Positions 33,336 to 43,237 of a stretch of 43,902 nucleotides of DNA are shown here, in pieces. The notes below the pieces were generated by a model. It did no database searches, was not told the DNA's origin, and saw only the letters and a list, made by a program, of their open reading frames with translations. This stretch comes from S010-17 sp036478895 (GTDB lineage Bacteria; Bacteroidota; Bacteroidia; Flavobacteriales; Flavobacteriaceae). The position numbers were made by a program, and so were the translations under genes. Each line of letters opens with the position of its first letter. The first letter of the stretch is position 1. The stretch covers positions 1-43,902 of the forward strand of contig JAZGEV010000044.1 of the NCBI GenBank assembly GCA_036478895.1, read 5' to 3'.

Positions 33336-34208
33336 ATGAGTAGAATAGCTGAATCCGAATTAATTTTAAATCCAGACGGAAGTATTTATCACCTTAATTT
33401 ACATCCCGAAAATATAGCAGATACTATAATTTTTGTGGGCGATCAAAATCGGGTCCCAAAAGTTGCCAAACATTTTGATTCCATTGAATTTGAAACTCAA
33501 AAAAGAGAATTTAGAACCATTACTGGAATATTTAAAGGAAAACGATTATCGGTTATTTCTACAGGAATTGGTCCAGACAATATTGATATCGTAATGAATG
33601 AACTGGATGCGCTAGTAAATATTGATTTAAAAACAAGGACACTTAAAGACACACATAAATCATTATCCATTATCCGTATGGGAACATCTGGTTCATTACA
33701 AAAAGACATTCCGGTTGATAGTTTTGTACTAGGTAAATACGGTTTAGGATTTGATGGTATGTTACACGCGTATGATTGTAAACATATTCTCGAAGCAACT
33801 ATGGAAGATGCGTTTATAGAACACACTAACTACTGTTCTAGAAAATCACGACCGTACATCGTAAAGTGTAGTACACTATTAGAAAATCACATTAACTCTA
33901 AGGAAATATTTTCTGGCATAACAGGAACTGCTGGTGGCTTCTACGGACCGCAAGGTCGTATTTTAAGATTAGCAATTCAGGACAACGATTTAAATAATAA
34001 AATAGACTCTTTTAGTTTTAATGACATAAGAGTAACCAATCTTGAAATGGAAACCTCAGCAATTTATGGTTTGGCAAAATTACTAGGTCATCACGCGCTC
34101 TCAATGAATGCTATTATTGCCAATAGAGCCAATGGAACATTTAGTAAAGATCCGTATAAAACTGTAGAAAAACTGATAGATTATACTTTAAACAAAATCG
34201 TTTCCTAA
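33336..34208 (+). CDS. Nucleoside phosphorylase (uridine phosphorylase-like)
   Basis: A 290-residue cytoplasmic protein of the PNP/UDP phosphorylase superfamily, which cleaves nucleosides (or methylthioadenosine-type substrates) with phosphate to base and ribose-1-phosphate. Visible motifs are FVGDQNRVPKVAKHFD (phosphate-loop region), STGIGPDNIDIV, SIIRMGTSGSLQ and the LEMETSAIYGLAKLLGH segment containing the ribose-binding MET. The last is close to the uridine phosphorylase type. There is no signal peptide. It has its own promoter-like box and is followed after 16 bases by the glycosyltransferase gene, probably co-transcribed. Confidence 0.88.
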   Translation: MSRIAESELILNPDGSIYHLNLHPENIADTIIFVGDQNRVPKVAKHFDSIEFETQKREFRTITGIFKGKRLSVISTGIGPDNIDIVMNELDALVNIDLKTRTLKDTHKSLSIIRMGTSGSLQKDIPVDSFVLGKYGLGFDGMLHAYDCKHILEATMEDAFIEHTNYCSRKSRPYIVKCSTLLENHINSKEIFSGITGTAGGFYGPQGRILRLAIQDNDLNNKIDSFSFNDIRVTNLEMETSAIYGLAKLLGHHALSMNAIIANRANGTFSKDPYKTVEKLIDYTLNKIVS

Positions 34209-34224
34209 TTCAGTAGAAAAGTAG

Positions 34225-35463
34225 TTGCAAAAAATTCTAATCATATCATCCGTTTGGGTAGAACCAAATTCATCTGCTGCTGGGAATAGAATGTTGCAGT
34301 TAATTGATGTGTTTCAAAGTCAAAATTGGCAAATTACGTATGCAAGTACTTCGCTGAAGAGCGACTTTGCTGTAAACCTTGCTTCATTACAAATAGAATC
34401 ATCTATAATTAAAATTAACGACAAGAGTTTTGATACATTTATAACCGAATTAAATCCTACAATTGTTGTATTTGATCGTTTTATTATTGAAGAGCAATTT
34501 GGCTGGCGCGTTTCTGAAATTTTACCAAATTGTATAAAAATACTTGATACTGAAGACTTGCATTGCCTCCGTAAAAGACGTCAAGTAGCTCTAAAAGAGA
34601 ATCGTACCTTTAATGAAATCGACTTATTAAAAAGTGACATTGCAAAAAGAGAAATAGCCAGTATTTTAAGATGTGATTTATCACTAATCATATCTTCTTA
34701 CGAAATGCAATTACTAAAGGGTACATTTAGAATTGATGCAAATTTACTTTGTTATGTTCCTTTTTTACTGGATGAATTATCAAACAACATACAATTACCT
34801 TTTTTCCAAGAACGAAATCACTTCTACTTTATAGGTAATTTTTTACATCAACCAAATGCAGATACTGTACTTTACTTAAAAAAAGATATTTGGCCACTGC
34901 TTTCTAAAAAATTACCAAAAGCCGAATTACATATTTATGGCGCTTATCCAACCCAACAAATTTTACAATTGCACAACACAAAAGAACGCTTTTTTGTAAA
35001 AGGTAGAGTTGAGAATGTCAACGATACTGTAAAACAATACAAAATATGTTTAGCACCAATTAGATTTGGTGCAGGGCTTAAGGGTAAATTAATTGAAGCC
35101 ATGCAAAATGGCACACCAAGTATAACAAGCTCAATTGGTGCAGAAGCTATGCATCAAAATTTAAAATGGAGTGGTTGTATTGAAAATGATATTATTAAAA
35201 TTGTAACAGCCTCTACCCTTTTATATCAAGATAAAGAACTATGGCTAACAGCGCAACAAAACGGATTTAAAATCATCAATACGTGCTATAACAAAAACGA
35301 CTATTCAAGCCACTTAATTGAAGTTATTTTATTAATTTCAAGAAACTTATCTCATCATAGAACGCAAAATTTTATGGGGTCATTGTTACAGCATCACACA
35401 TTAAAAAGTACTAAGTATTTATCGCAATGGATTGAGGCTAAAAACAAGAACATCTCAAAATAA
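34225..35463 (+). CDS. GT-B fold glycosyltransferase (family 4-like)
   Basis: A 412-residue soluble protein. An N-terminal KILIISSVW...SAAGNRMLQLIDVF domain and a C-terminal Rossmann domain, with FYFIGNFLHQPN, AELHIYGAYP and GAGLKGKLIEAMQNGTPSITSS (Glu of the nucleotide-sugar site), identify a GT4-type GT-B glycosyltransferase. It may act on a surface polysaccharide, lipid or protein glycan; the acceptor is unknown. The start is TTG at 34225, since an in-frame TAG directly precedes it and the first codons already read QKILIISS, the usual first beta strand. It follows the nucleoside phosphorylase by 16 bases. Confidence 0.83.
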   Translation: MQKILIISSVWVEPNSSAAGNRMLQLIDVFQSQNWQITYASTSLKSDFAVNLASLQIESSIIKINDKSFDTFITELNPTIVVFDRFIIEEQFGWRVSEILPNCIKILDTEDLHCLRKRRQVALKENRTFNEIDLLKSDIAKREIASILRCDLSLIISSYEMQLLKGTFRIDANLLCYVPFLLDELSNNIQLPFFQERNHFYFIGNFLHQPNADTVLYLKKDIWPLLSKKLPKAELHIYGAYPTQQILQLHNTKERFFVKGRVENVNDTVKQYKICLAPIRFGAGLKGKLIEAMQNGTPSITSSIGAEAMHQNLKWSGCIENDIIKIVTASTLLYQDKELWLTAQQNGFKIINTCYNKNDYSSHLIEVILLISRNLSHHRTQNFMGSLLQHHTLKSTKYLSQWIEAKNKNISK

Positions 35464-35476
35464 TTTGCACTCCAAA

Positions 35477-35507
35477 TTTGGTTTTTACATATTTTTTTTT
35501 ATCTTTG
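35477..35507 (+). promoter_or_regulatory. Promoter of the M43 metalloprotease gene
   Basis: TTTG (35477-35480) and TATCTTTG (35500-35507) are spaced exactly 19 bases apart, a full match to the Bacteroidetes consensus. The predicted 5' leader is about 130 bases, containing no ORF or obvious hairpin. Confidence 0.7.
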
Positions 35508-35646
35508 GAAAACAGAAATTTGTAATAAGTACTTATTTCTCATTTAACTAACCCGAATCAATTTCCCTTAAATGTATTCAAAAAACTTTCCTTTTTAAAG
35601 GCAAGTTTTTATGTACGCGGAATAGATTCACAAAACCTTTCATAAT

Positions 35647-38355
35647 ATGAAAAAACAATTAACAGTATTATTCAGTTTATTTATTGCATTTGCAATGTTC
35701 GCTCAAGAACGAAGTTGTGGTACAATGGAAAATCTTGAAATCAGAAAACAGAATGATCCCAATCTAGAAACGCGCATGGCAGAAATTGAGTCATTTACGC
35801 AAACAAAAATTTCGGAAATGCAAAACAATAAAATTTCTGGAAGTATCATTACAATTCCTGTAGTTGTTCACGTATTGTATAGAAACAGCACCGAAAACAT
35901 TAGTGTTGCTCAAATACAATCTCAATTAGATGTGCTTAATGAAGATTTTAGACGCACAAATAGTAATGCAGATAATACGTGGTCACAAGCTGCAGATACG
36001 CAAATTGAATTCTGTTTATCAAGTGTTGATCCAAATGGAAATGCCACAAGTGGTATTACTAGAAAATCTACAACTCGACAAGATTGGGGCGCAAATGATG
36101 ATGCTAAAAGCTCTTCAACAGGTGGAATTAATCCTTGGAATACTGCAGAGTATCTTAATATGTGGATTGTTCCAAAAATGACTACTGTTTCTCAAGGGCA
36201 AACCATAAATTTATTAGGGTATGCACAATTTCCAGGAGGCTCAGCTGCTACTGATGGATTAGTTATGATTTACAACGCCTTTGGTCGTGTTGGAGCTGTA
36301 ACTGCACCATATGATGGAGGAAGAACAACAACTCACGAAATTGGTCATTATTTTAATTTACGTCACATTTGGGGAGATTCCAATTGCGGAAGTGATTTTG
36401 TAAGCGACACACCAACGCATCAAACATCAAATAGAGGTTGTCCAACGGGGCAACAATCTTGTGGTTCAACAGATATGCCGCAAAACTATATGGATTACAC
36501 AAATGATTCTTGTATGAATTTATTCACACTTGGTCAAAAAAATAGAATGCGTGCAGTTTTAGCTTCTGGAGGTGCAAGAAGAACCTTAGCATTATCTGAT
36601 AAATGTGGAGGAGCTCCTACACCTACATGTTCTGATGGTATTCAAAATGGTAATGAAACCGGCGTTGATTGTGGTGGCTCATGTACACCTTGTTCAACAG
36701 ACACAGGATGCACAAGTACAATTTCAACGTTCCCATACAGCGAAGGATTTGAAAGTTCTATTGGAGCTTGGACACAGTCAAGTGCAGATAATTTAGATTG
36801 GACTAGAGATGCTAGTGGTACACCTTCTGGAGGAACTGGACCTTCAAATGCATCTCAAGGTAGCAATTATCTTTATGTAGAAGCATCGGGAAGTAACGTT
36901 GGTTATCCAACCAAACGTGCAATTTTAAATTCACCTTGTTTCAATTTATCTGGTAAAACATCGGCTAACTTTACATTTAAATATCACATGTTTGGAAGTA
37001 CAGATATGGGATCAATTAATTTGGAAGCTAGTAGTAATAATGGAGCAACTTGGACAAGTGTTTGGAGCAAAACAGGCAATAAAGGAGATGCTTGGTTATC
37101 AGCAAATGTGAATTTAAGTGGTTATTTAGGAAGCAATGTTAAATTACGTTTTAACAGACTTACTGGTGGAACTTGGAAAGCAGATGTTGCTATTGACGAT
37201 CTTAAATTAACTGCAACAGGCTCAAGTGGTGGCGGATCAAGTTGTTCTAGCGGAATTACGTCATTCCCTTACAATGAAGGTTACGAAAACACTTTAGGTG
37301 CTTGGACGCAATCAAGTGCAGATGATATTAACTGGACTGTTGACGCAAGTGGAACGCCTTCTGGTGGCACTGGACCATCAAGCGCATCTCAAGGCACTTA
37401 TTATGTTTATGTTGAAGCATCTGGAAGTGGAACGGGTTATCCTAACAAGCAAGCGATCATTAATTCACCTTGTTATGACTTAACTGGAAAAACAGCTGCT
37501 AACTTCACTTTTAAATATCATATGTTTGGAAGTACAGATATGGGAAGTATTGCTTTGGAAGCAAGTGATGACAATGGTTCAACTTGGACTAGTGTTTGGA
37601 GTAAAACAGGTAATAAAGGAGATTCTTGGTTATCAGCAGATGTTAATTTAAGTGCTTATCTTGGCGATTCAGTTCAGCTACGTTTTAATAGAATTACTGG
37701 TGGAACTTGGAAAGCAGATGTTGCTATTGATGATGTTAAATTTACAGCGTCAGGTAGTGGCGGTGGCGGATCGTCTACTACAAATGTAACGCTTTCTATC
37801 ACTTTTGATGATTATCCAGAGGAATCAAGTTGGGAAATTAGAGATAGCAACAATGCCATTGCAGCATCAGGTGGAACATATGCTTCTGAAGCAGACCGAT
37901 CTACTTTAACTCTTAGTGGAGATTTTGCAACAGGTTGTTATACCTTTATAATGAAAGATGCTTATGGAGATGGTATGTGTTGTACTTACGGCAACGGATC
38001 TTACACTTTAACAGACAATTCAAACGGTTCTGTTTTAGCAAATGGAGGTACATATACAAGTTCTGACTCTACAAGTTTCTGTCTTGGAGGCGCTACAAAT
38101 AGAAGTTTTGCAGGAAGCGATTACGAAGCTACTATTGGGTTTAACATCTATCCAAATCCTGTAAATGATGTGTTAAATATTGAAATGTTTGGTGCAGATT
38201 CACAATCTTATGAAATTTATAATGCCTTAGGTCAAATTGTTTTAAAAGGTGCATTTACTAAAACTGTAGATGTTTCTAGATTAGAACAAGGACTGTATAT
38301 TTATAAAATTAACATTGGTGAAAAATACAAGACTCAACGTTTTGTGAAACAATAA
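35647..38355 (+). CDS. Secreted M43 (pappalysin-type) metalloprotease with two MAM-like domains and T9SS sorting domain
   Basis: The 902-residue protein starts with a signal peptide (1-20, ending MFAQ) and a short propeptide. The M43 catalytic domain (about 65-318) has the extended zinc motif HEIGHYFNLRH (230-240) and a downstream Met-turn (YMDY, 281-284). A Cys-rich CSDGIQNGNETGVDCGG segment (328-344) precedes two tandem, nearly identical MAM-like jelly-roll domains (about 361-530 and 539-705). Next is a GDGMCCTYGNGSY-type Cys-containing domain (about 709-820) and a type A T9SS sorting domain (about 832-902, NIYPNPVND). It should be exported through the T9SS, whose lipoprotein SprE is encoded nearby. 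Substrates are unknown; extracellular protein degradation is likely. It is a single-gene unit with its own promoter and terminator. Confidence 0.93.
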   Translation: MKKQLTVLFSLFIAFAMFAQERSCGTMENLEIRKQNDPNLETRMAEIESFTQTKISEMQNNKISGSIITIPVVVHVLYRNSTENISVAQIQSQLDVLNEDFRRTNSNADNTWSQAADTQIEFCLSSVDPNGNATSGITRKSTTRQDWGANDDAKSSSTGGINPWNTAEYLNMWIVPKMTTVSQGQTINLLGYAQFPGGSAATDGLVMIYNAFGRVGAVTAPYDGGRTTTHEIGHYFNLRHIWGDSNCGSDFVSDTPTHQTSNRGCPTGQQSCGSTDMPQNYMDYTNDSCMNLFTLGQKNRMRAVLASGGARRTLALSDKCGGAPTPTCSDGIQNGNETGVDCGGSCTPCSTDTGCTSTISTFPYSEGFESSIGAWTQSSADNLDWTRDASGTPSGGTGPSNASQGSNYLYVEASGSNVGYPTKRAILNSPCFNLSGKTSANFTFKYHMFGSTDMGSINLEASSNNGATWTSVWSKTGNKGDAWLSANVNLSGYLGSNVKLRFNRLTGGTWKADVAIDDLKLTATGSSGGGSSCSSGITSFPYNEGYENTLGAWTQSSADDINWTVDASGTPSGGTGPSSASQGTYYVYVEASGSGTGYPNKQAIINSPCYDLTGKTAANFTFKYHMFGSTDMGSIALEASDDNGSTWTSVWSKTGNKGDSWLSADVNLSAYLGDSVQLRFNRITGGTWKADVAIDDVKFTASGSGGGGSSTTNVTLSITFDDYPEESSWEIRDSNNAIAASGGTYASEADRSTLTLSGDFATGCYTFIMKDAYGDGMCCTYGNGSYTLTDNSNGSVLANGGTYTSSDSTSFCLGGATNRSFAGSDYEATIGFNIYPNPVNDVLNIEMFGADSQSYEIYNALGQIVLKGAFTKTVDVSRLEQGLYIYKINIGEKYKTQRFVKQ
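36730..37749 (+). repeat. Tandem duplication encoding two MAM-like domains
   Basis: Copies start at 36730 and 37264, an offset of 534 bases (178 codons). They share long identical peptide runs such as FTFKYHMFGSTDMGSI, TSVWSKTGNKGD and TGGTWKADVAIDD, and are joined by Gly/Ser-rich linkers. This is in-frame intragenic duplication with moderate nucleotide divergence. Confidence 0.88.
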
Positions 38356-38373
38356 ATAAGTAGATTTATTTTT

Positions 38374-38407
38374 AAAAGTCCATCAGTAATTACTGATGGA
38401 CTTTTTT
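38374..38407 (+). terminator. Intrinsic terminator of the M43 gene
   Basis: Arms AAAAGTCCATCAGTA (38374-38388) and TACTGATGGACTTTT (38391-38405) are perfect complements and are followed by further T residues. Confidence 0.87.
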
Positions 38408-38466
38408 TATGCTTTTTATTGTAACTTTACAAGGCGTAAAACTACTTATATATAAAACCAATCCAA

Positions 38467-39933
38467 ATGTTCTCAAAATTCTTAAGCCTAGAGTGGAAAC
38501 AATTCAAACGCTCATCTTATTGGCAAAAAAGTGTTATCCTTAATATCTTTTTAGTTTTACTTGCCTTGTATTTTTTAGTTTCTTTTTTAGTTTTAGGCTT
38601 TTTTTTATATCCATTATTAGAAAAACAATTCCCAGATCAAGATCCATTAAAAATTGTAAATGGGTTTATTTTATATTGGTTATTATTTGATTTAGTTTTT
38701 AGATATTTAATGCAAAAATTACCAGCATTAAAAAGCAAGCCACTTTTAAGCATGCCAATTAAAAAGAAGTATTTAATACATTATATTCTTGGGAAATCGG
38801 TTTTTTCTTTCTTTAACATATTTGCCATGTTTGCTGTTATACCATTTGGCATCGTACTTATAATGCATAACTATTCTGTAGGTTCTGTTTTGGCTTGGGT
38901 GTTTAGTTTGCTATGTCTAGTATTGACACTTAATTTTGTAAATTTTCTCATAAACAAAAGCAATCATTTTTTTATAGGTATTGCAATTTTATTACTAACC
39001 ACGTTAAGTTTAGATTACTTTAATGTAATTGATTTTAAATCCATATCGGCAACTATTTTTAATAGTATTTACGCAAATCCATTATCTATTTTAGCGCCTG
39101 TAACACTTTTAATAGGCAGTTACTATCTTAATTTTAAAGATTTGAAATCTAAATTATTTGTAGATGGCGCGGTTTCTAAAAACCTAAAAGATGTAAATAC
39201 GTCCGATTTAAGTTGGACGAATCGTTTTGGGGAAATGTCCACTTTTCTTAAAAATGATATGCGCTTAATTTGGCGAAACAAAAGACCTAAAATGGTATTT
39301 ATAATGTCGTTTATCTTTCTCTTTTACGGTATGATGTTCTACACCAACACAAAATATATGAATATGCCCGCTATGTTAGTTTTTGTGAGTGTTTTTATTA
39401 CTGGAATGTTCACAATGAATTTTGGACAATTTATTCCAGCTTGGGACAGTTCGTATTATGGTATGCTGATGAGTCAGAATATAAAATATAGAAAATATTT
39501 AGAATCCAAATGGTTTTTAATGACTGCTATGACTTTAGTTTTATTAATTTTAAGTATTCCATATGCTTACTTTGGATGGAATATAATAATGCTATTATTT
39601 GCAGGCGCTATTTTTAATATTGGCTTTAGCAGCTTGTTTATTTTATTTGCAGGTTCATTTAATCGAAAACGGATTGATCTCGACAGAAGTGCTTTTGCAA
39701 ATTATCAAGGTACAAGCGCCACTCAATTTTTAATGATTATACCAATTATGTTATTTCCAATGCTTATCTTTTATTTAGCAAATCGCTTTTTTGGATTTAA
39801 TTATGGTGTATTAGCTTTAACTATCGTAGGCACTATAGGTATCGTTTTTAAAAACTATTTTATGACTAAAATTGAAAAACTATACATTAAAAATAAATAC
39901 AAACAAATTAGTGCTTTTAACGAAACTAGTTAG
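38467..39933 (+). CDS. DUF5687 family ABC transporter permease
   Basis: A 488-residue inner-membrane protein with about twelve hydrophobic helices in two halves separated by a cytoplasmic region (about 235-275). The opening FLSLEWKQFKRSSYWQKS and PLLSMPIKKKYLIHY are typical of Bacteroidetes DUF5687 proteins, permeases of ABC-2-like exporters. The cognate ATPase follows 92 bases downstream. The substrate is unknown. Confidence 0.87.
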   Translation: MFSKFLSLEWKQFKRSSYWQKSVILNIFLVLLALYFLVSFLVLGFFLYPLLEKQFPDQDPLKIVNGFILYWLLFDLVFRYLMQKLPALKSKPLLSMPIKKKYLIHYILGKSVFSFFNIFAMFAVIPFGIVLIMHNYSVGSVLAWVFSLLCLVLTLNFVNFLINKSNHFFIGIAILLLTTLSLDYFNVIDFKSISATIFNSIYANPLSILAPVTLLIGSYYLNFKDLKSKLFVDGAVSKNLKDVNTSDLSWTNRFGEMSTFLKNDMRLIWRNKRPKMVFIMSFIFLFYGMMFYTNTKYMNMPAMLVFVSVFITGMFTMNFGQFIPAWDSSYYGMLMSQNIKYRKYLESKWFLMTAMTLVLLILSIPYAYFGWNIIMLLFAGAIFNIGFSSLFILFAGSFNRKRIDLDRSAFANYQGTSATQFLMIIPIMLFPMLIFYLANRFFGFNYGVLALTIVGTIGIVFKNYFMTKIEKLYIKNKYKQISAFNETS

Positions 39934-39943
39934 ATGTGGTGGT

Positions 39944-39960
39944 AGTGGTCAGTGGTCAGT
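39944..39960 (+). repeat. Short tandem repeat AGTGGTC in the permease-ATPase spacer
   Basis: AGTGGTC occurs twice head to tail plus a partial third copy (AGT), directly after the permease stop. It is noncoding and similar to tandem 'cagtggt' tracts that I recall from other Bacteroidetes intergenic regions. Confidence 0.5.
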
Positions 39961-40025
39961 AAAATAATTAAATTTTCGTATAAAAAATCAACCGTAAAAG
40001 GACTTAACAGTTAATACTAAAAAAA

Positions 40026-40721
40026 ATGATACAAACAACAAACCTCAGTAAAGAATACGGACAAGCTACTGTTTTAAATATAGAAAAATTAGATATCCCA
40101 AAAGGACAAAGTCTTGGCTTAGTTGGTAACAATGGCGCTGGAAAAACGACTTATTTTAACTTATTGTTAGATTTGATTCAACCAACAACTGGATTTATAA
40201 AAAATAATGACATTCAAGTAGACCAAAGTGAAGAATGGAAACCGTTTACCGCAGCTTTTATAGATGAAACTTTTTTAATTGGGTATTTAACTCCCGAAGA
40301 ATATTTCTACTTCATCGGTGAATTAAGAGGCGAAAACAAAGCAGATATTGATACTTTTCTAGAACAGTTTTCCGAAATCTTTAATGATGAAATATTAGGA
40401 AAAAAGAAGTATTTAAGAGATCTATCTAAAGGGAATCAAAAAAAAGCAGGCATTGTAGCTGCTATGATTGGTAGTCCTGAAGTCATTATTTTAGACGAAC
40501 CATTTGCAAATTTAGATCCAACAACACAAATTAGATTAAAAAAAATACTAAAAGCCTTAACCAATAACAAACAGGTTACCGTATTAATTTCGAGTCATGA
40601 TTTGGGTCACGTTACTGAAGTTTGCGAACGTATTGTTGTGTTAGAAAAAGGGAATATCATTAAAGATATAAAAACATCTCCCGAAACTCTAAAAGAGTTA
40701 GAAGCGCATTTTACATTATAA
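40026..40721 (+). CDS. ABC transporter ATP-binding protein
   Basis: A 231-residue ATPase subunit with Walker A GNNGAGKTT (34-42), signature region LSKGNQKKAG (a variant of LSGGQ, as in ABC-2 exporters), Walker B VIILDEP and the H-loop SSHDLGH. It is expected to pair with the DUF5687 permease encoded just upstream to form a complete exporter. The residue start of AUG is supported by the immediate MIQTTNLSKEYG opening, with no upstream in-frame alternative that I consider better. Confidence 0.93.
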   Translation: MIQTTNLSKEYGQATVLNIEKLDIPKGQSLGLVGNNGAGKTTYFNLLLDLIQPTTGFIKNNDIQVDQSEEWKPFTAAFIDETFLIGYLTPEEYFYFIGELRGENKADIDTFLEQFSEIFNDEILGKKKYLRDLSKGNQKKAGIVAAMIGSPEVIILDEPFANLDPTTQIRLKKILKALTNNKQVTVLISSHDLGHVTEVCERIVVLEKGNIIKDIKTSPETLKELEAHFTL

Positions 40722-40824
40722 TCATTCTGTTTAATGTATTTTTTTGTAATTTTACCGACTATTGCTTTTTTTAGGCAATAATTAGAATTAAAAAAAGTTT
40801 TAACAAAGAACTAAAAGAATACCA

Positions 40825-43206
40825 TTGAAACAGTTTTTATATAAAATATTACTTGTTATTTCCATTATAACTTTAATTGCAAGTTGTTCCACAAGAAAAG
40901 ATCGCTTTTTAAATAGAGCTTTTCATGCCACAACTACTAAGTATAATGTACTTTATAATGGTAAAGTCGCTTATAAAGCACAGATAAAGCAAATTAATGA
41001 TAATTATAAAGATGATTTTGGGGATATTCTACCAATTGAACCCTTAAAAATTAAGGAAGAACTTGCATTGCCAAAAGCGCCACGCGCAATGGATAATGGA
41101 GGAAGCTCTTCAACTGGCGGTTTTGCCAAAGCAGAAGAGAAAGCTGTAAAAGCGGTTCAAAAGCATTCCATGAATTTAAATGGGAGTGAAAAAAACAAAC
41201 AAATTGACGATGCTTATTTATTATTAGGAAAAGCAAGATACTACGACCAACGTTTTGTACCAGCATTAGAAACATTTGCATATATAATAAAGAATTATCC
41301 CAAATCAAAATTACACACTACTGCTATAATATGGGAAGCAAAATCTTTAATTAGATTAGGCAATCCAGATGAAGCGGTTATTAAACTTGACTTACTCTTA
41401 AAAAAAGACAAATTAAGTGACCACATAAAGCACGAAGCCTTAACGGCTATGGCTTTTGCATACAACAAACAAGATAGCATTCAAAATGTTATTAATCTAT
41501 TGGACTCTACTTTGTTGTATAAAACTAAAAATCACAATCAAAAAGCGCGTAACTTATTTATTTTAGGACAGCTATATAGAATTCAACAAAAAATTGATTC
41601 TTCAAATGTTATCTTTGAAAAATTAAGTAGCTTTAAAAAAGCACCTTATCGCTTTAAAGTACATTCAAGATTAGAACGTGCAAAAAACTTCAATAGCAAA
41701 ACGGATGATGCCGAACTATTAAAAAAATCTTTAATCAAATTAGCAAAGAATAGAGATAATCGACCTTTTTTAGATGGGATTTTCTTTCAACTTGGAAAAA
41801 TTGCCTTAGCAACAGACAATACAGATAATGCCCTTGATTATTTTAAAAAATCTATCCGCACTAAACAAGCGCATGACAATCAAAAAAGTTTAGCTTACGA
41901 AGAAATTGGAAATATAGAATTTGATAAAGCACATTTTTTAGATGCAGGTTCGTATTATGATAGCGTTTTAAACTTAGCTCAGAATAAAAACACAAAACGC
42001 ATTAGAAAACTTACTCGAAAGAGAAATAGTCTAAATGAAGTTATTAGACTAGAAAACATTGTGTCTAAAAATGACAGTATTTTAAATCTCACAACTTTAT
42101 CTAAAGAAGCGCAAGAAAATTTCTTTAACACTTACATAGATAAATTGAAAAAGGAAGATGAAGAGGCTAGAATTATTGCAGAAAATACAAAAAATTCGGG
42201 CAATGAAAATGCAAATACTTCATCTAAAAAAACAAAAAAAGGCGGTAAGTTTTATTTTTATAATGCGCAAACAACAGGCTTTGGACAAGTTGAATTTCAA
42301 AAAATATGGGGTAAACGGGCTTTAGATGATAATTGGAGATTATCAAACAAACAATCTACCGAGCAAACTAATGATGACGAAGCCAATGGTGAAACAGAAG
42401 TAGATAAATCCAAAAAATATGATTTAGATTATTATATAAGTAGTATTCCAACAGAAGAAAAAACCATAAATGAGTTAAAGAAGCTACGGAATGATGCATA
42501 CTATAATGTTGGATTAATTTATAAGGAACAATTTAAAAAATATGACTTATCCACTCAAAAATTAGAGCAGCTTTTAAGTTTTTCACCTAATGAAAAGATG
42601 GTACTTCCAACATACTATCATTTATATAAAGCTTTTGGCCATTTTAATGAAGAAAAAAGTGATTTTTACAAAAATAAAATTACAGAAGAATATCCCAATA
42701 CGAAATTTGCAAAACTAATTCAAAATCCCGAATCAGCATATACAAAAACCGATGAAGACTCACCTCAAAACACATACAAGGAAGCCTACATTTTATATAA
42801 TAATAAAAAATACAGTGATGTTTTGATTGCGTGCAAAAAAGCAATATCTCAATTCTCTAACGACCCCATAATTCCAAAATTTGAATTGTTAAAAGCTTAC
42901 GCGACTGCAAAAACAACTAATAAGAACACGTTTATTGAAGCACTTGAGTTTGTTAAAACTAGCTATCCAAACACAGAGGAAGGCATTCATGCTGCAACAG
43001 TAATTGCAAGCTTAAAAGGTGTAAAAACAAATATTAAACCAAAAGGAAAAGCAGAAGAGCCTATTAAACAAAAAACAAATACTAATAAAAAGAAAAGCAA
43101 AGCAAAAAAAAATTCGAAAGAAAACAACCTGCCGTCCAACGAAGCCATGTTGAAACTTATTGAAAGTAAGAAAAAACGTAATATGGGACCTCCAGGATCT
43201 AAATAA
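40825..43206 (+). CDS. sprE: T9SS-associated TPR lipoprotein SprE/PorW
   Basis: The 793-residue protein has a lipoprotein signal (LIASC, Cys21), then the family opening RKDRFLNRAFHATTTKYNVLYNG and ILPIEPLK. Many TPR-type helical repeats follow (for example DDAYLLLGKARYYDQRFVPALETFAYI, quoted in part as LLLGKARYYDQRF) and a Lys-rich tail. SprE of Flavobacterium johnsoniae and PorW of Porphyromonas gingivalis are lipoproteins needed for type IX secretion and, in gliders, motility; they help link outer-membrane and inner-membrane parts of the system. The start is TTG at 40825, directly before the signal peptide. The bactofilin gene begins 31 bases downstream. Confidence 0.85.
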   Translation: MKQFLYKILLVISIITLIASCSTRKDRFLNRAFHATTTKYNVLYNGKVAYKAQIKQINDNYKDDFGDILPIEPLKIKEELALPKAPRAMDNGGSSSTGGFAKAEEKAVKAVQKHSMNLNGSEKNKQIDDAYLLLGKARYYDQRFVPALETFAYIIKNYPKSKLHTTAIIWEAKSLIRLGNPDEAVIKLDLLLKKDKLSDHIKHEALTAMAFAYNKQDSIQNVINLLDSTLLYKTKNHNQKARNLFILGQLYRIQQKIDSSNVIFEKLSSFKKAPYRFKVHSRLERAKNFNSKTDDAELLKKSLIKLAKNRDNRPFLDGIFFQLGKIALATDNTDNALDYFKKSIRTKQAHDNQKSLAYEEIGNIEFDKAHFLDAGSYYDSVLNLAQNKNTKRIRKLTRKRNSLNEVIRLENIVSKNDSILNLTTLSKEAQENFFNTYIDKLKKEDEEARIIAENTKNSGNENANTSSKKTKKGGKFYFYNAQTTGFGQVEFQKIWGKRALDDNWRLSNKQSTEQTNDDEANGETEVDKSKKYDLDYYISSIPTEEKTINELKKLRNDAYYNVGLIYKEQFKKYDLSTQKLEQLLSFSPNEKMVLPTYYHLYKAFGHFNEEKSDFYKNKITEEYPNTKFAKLIQNPESAYTKTDEDSPQNTYKEAYILYNNKKYSDVLIACKKAISQFSNDPIIPKFELLKAYATAKTTNKNTFIEALEFVKTSYPNTEEGIHAATVIASLKGVKTNIKPKGKAEEPIKQKTNTNKKKSKAKKNSKENNLPSNEAMLKLIESKKKRNMGPPGSK

Positions 43207-43237
43207 TATTTAAACAACTATTCAAAACCAAACAATT

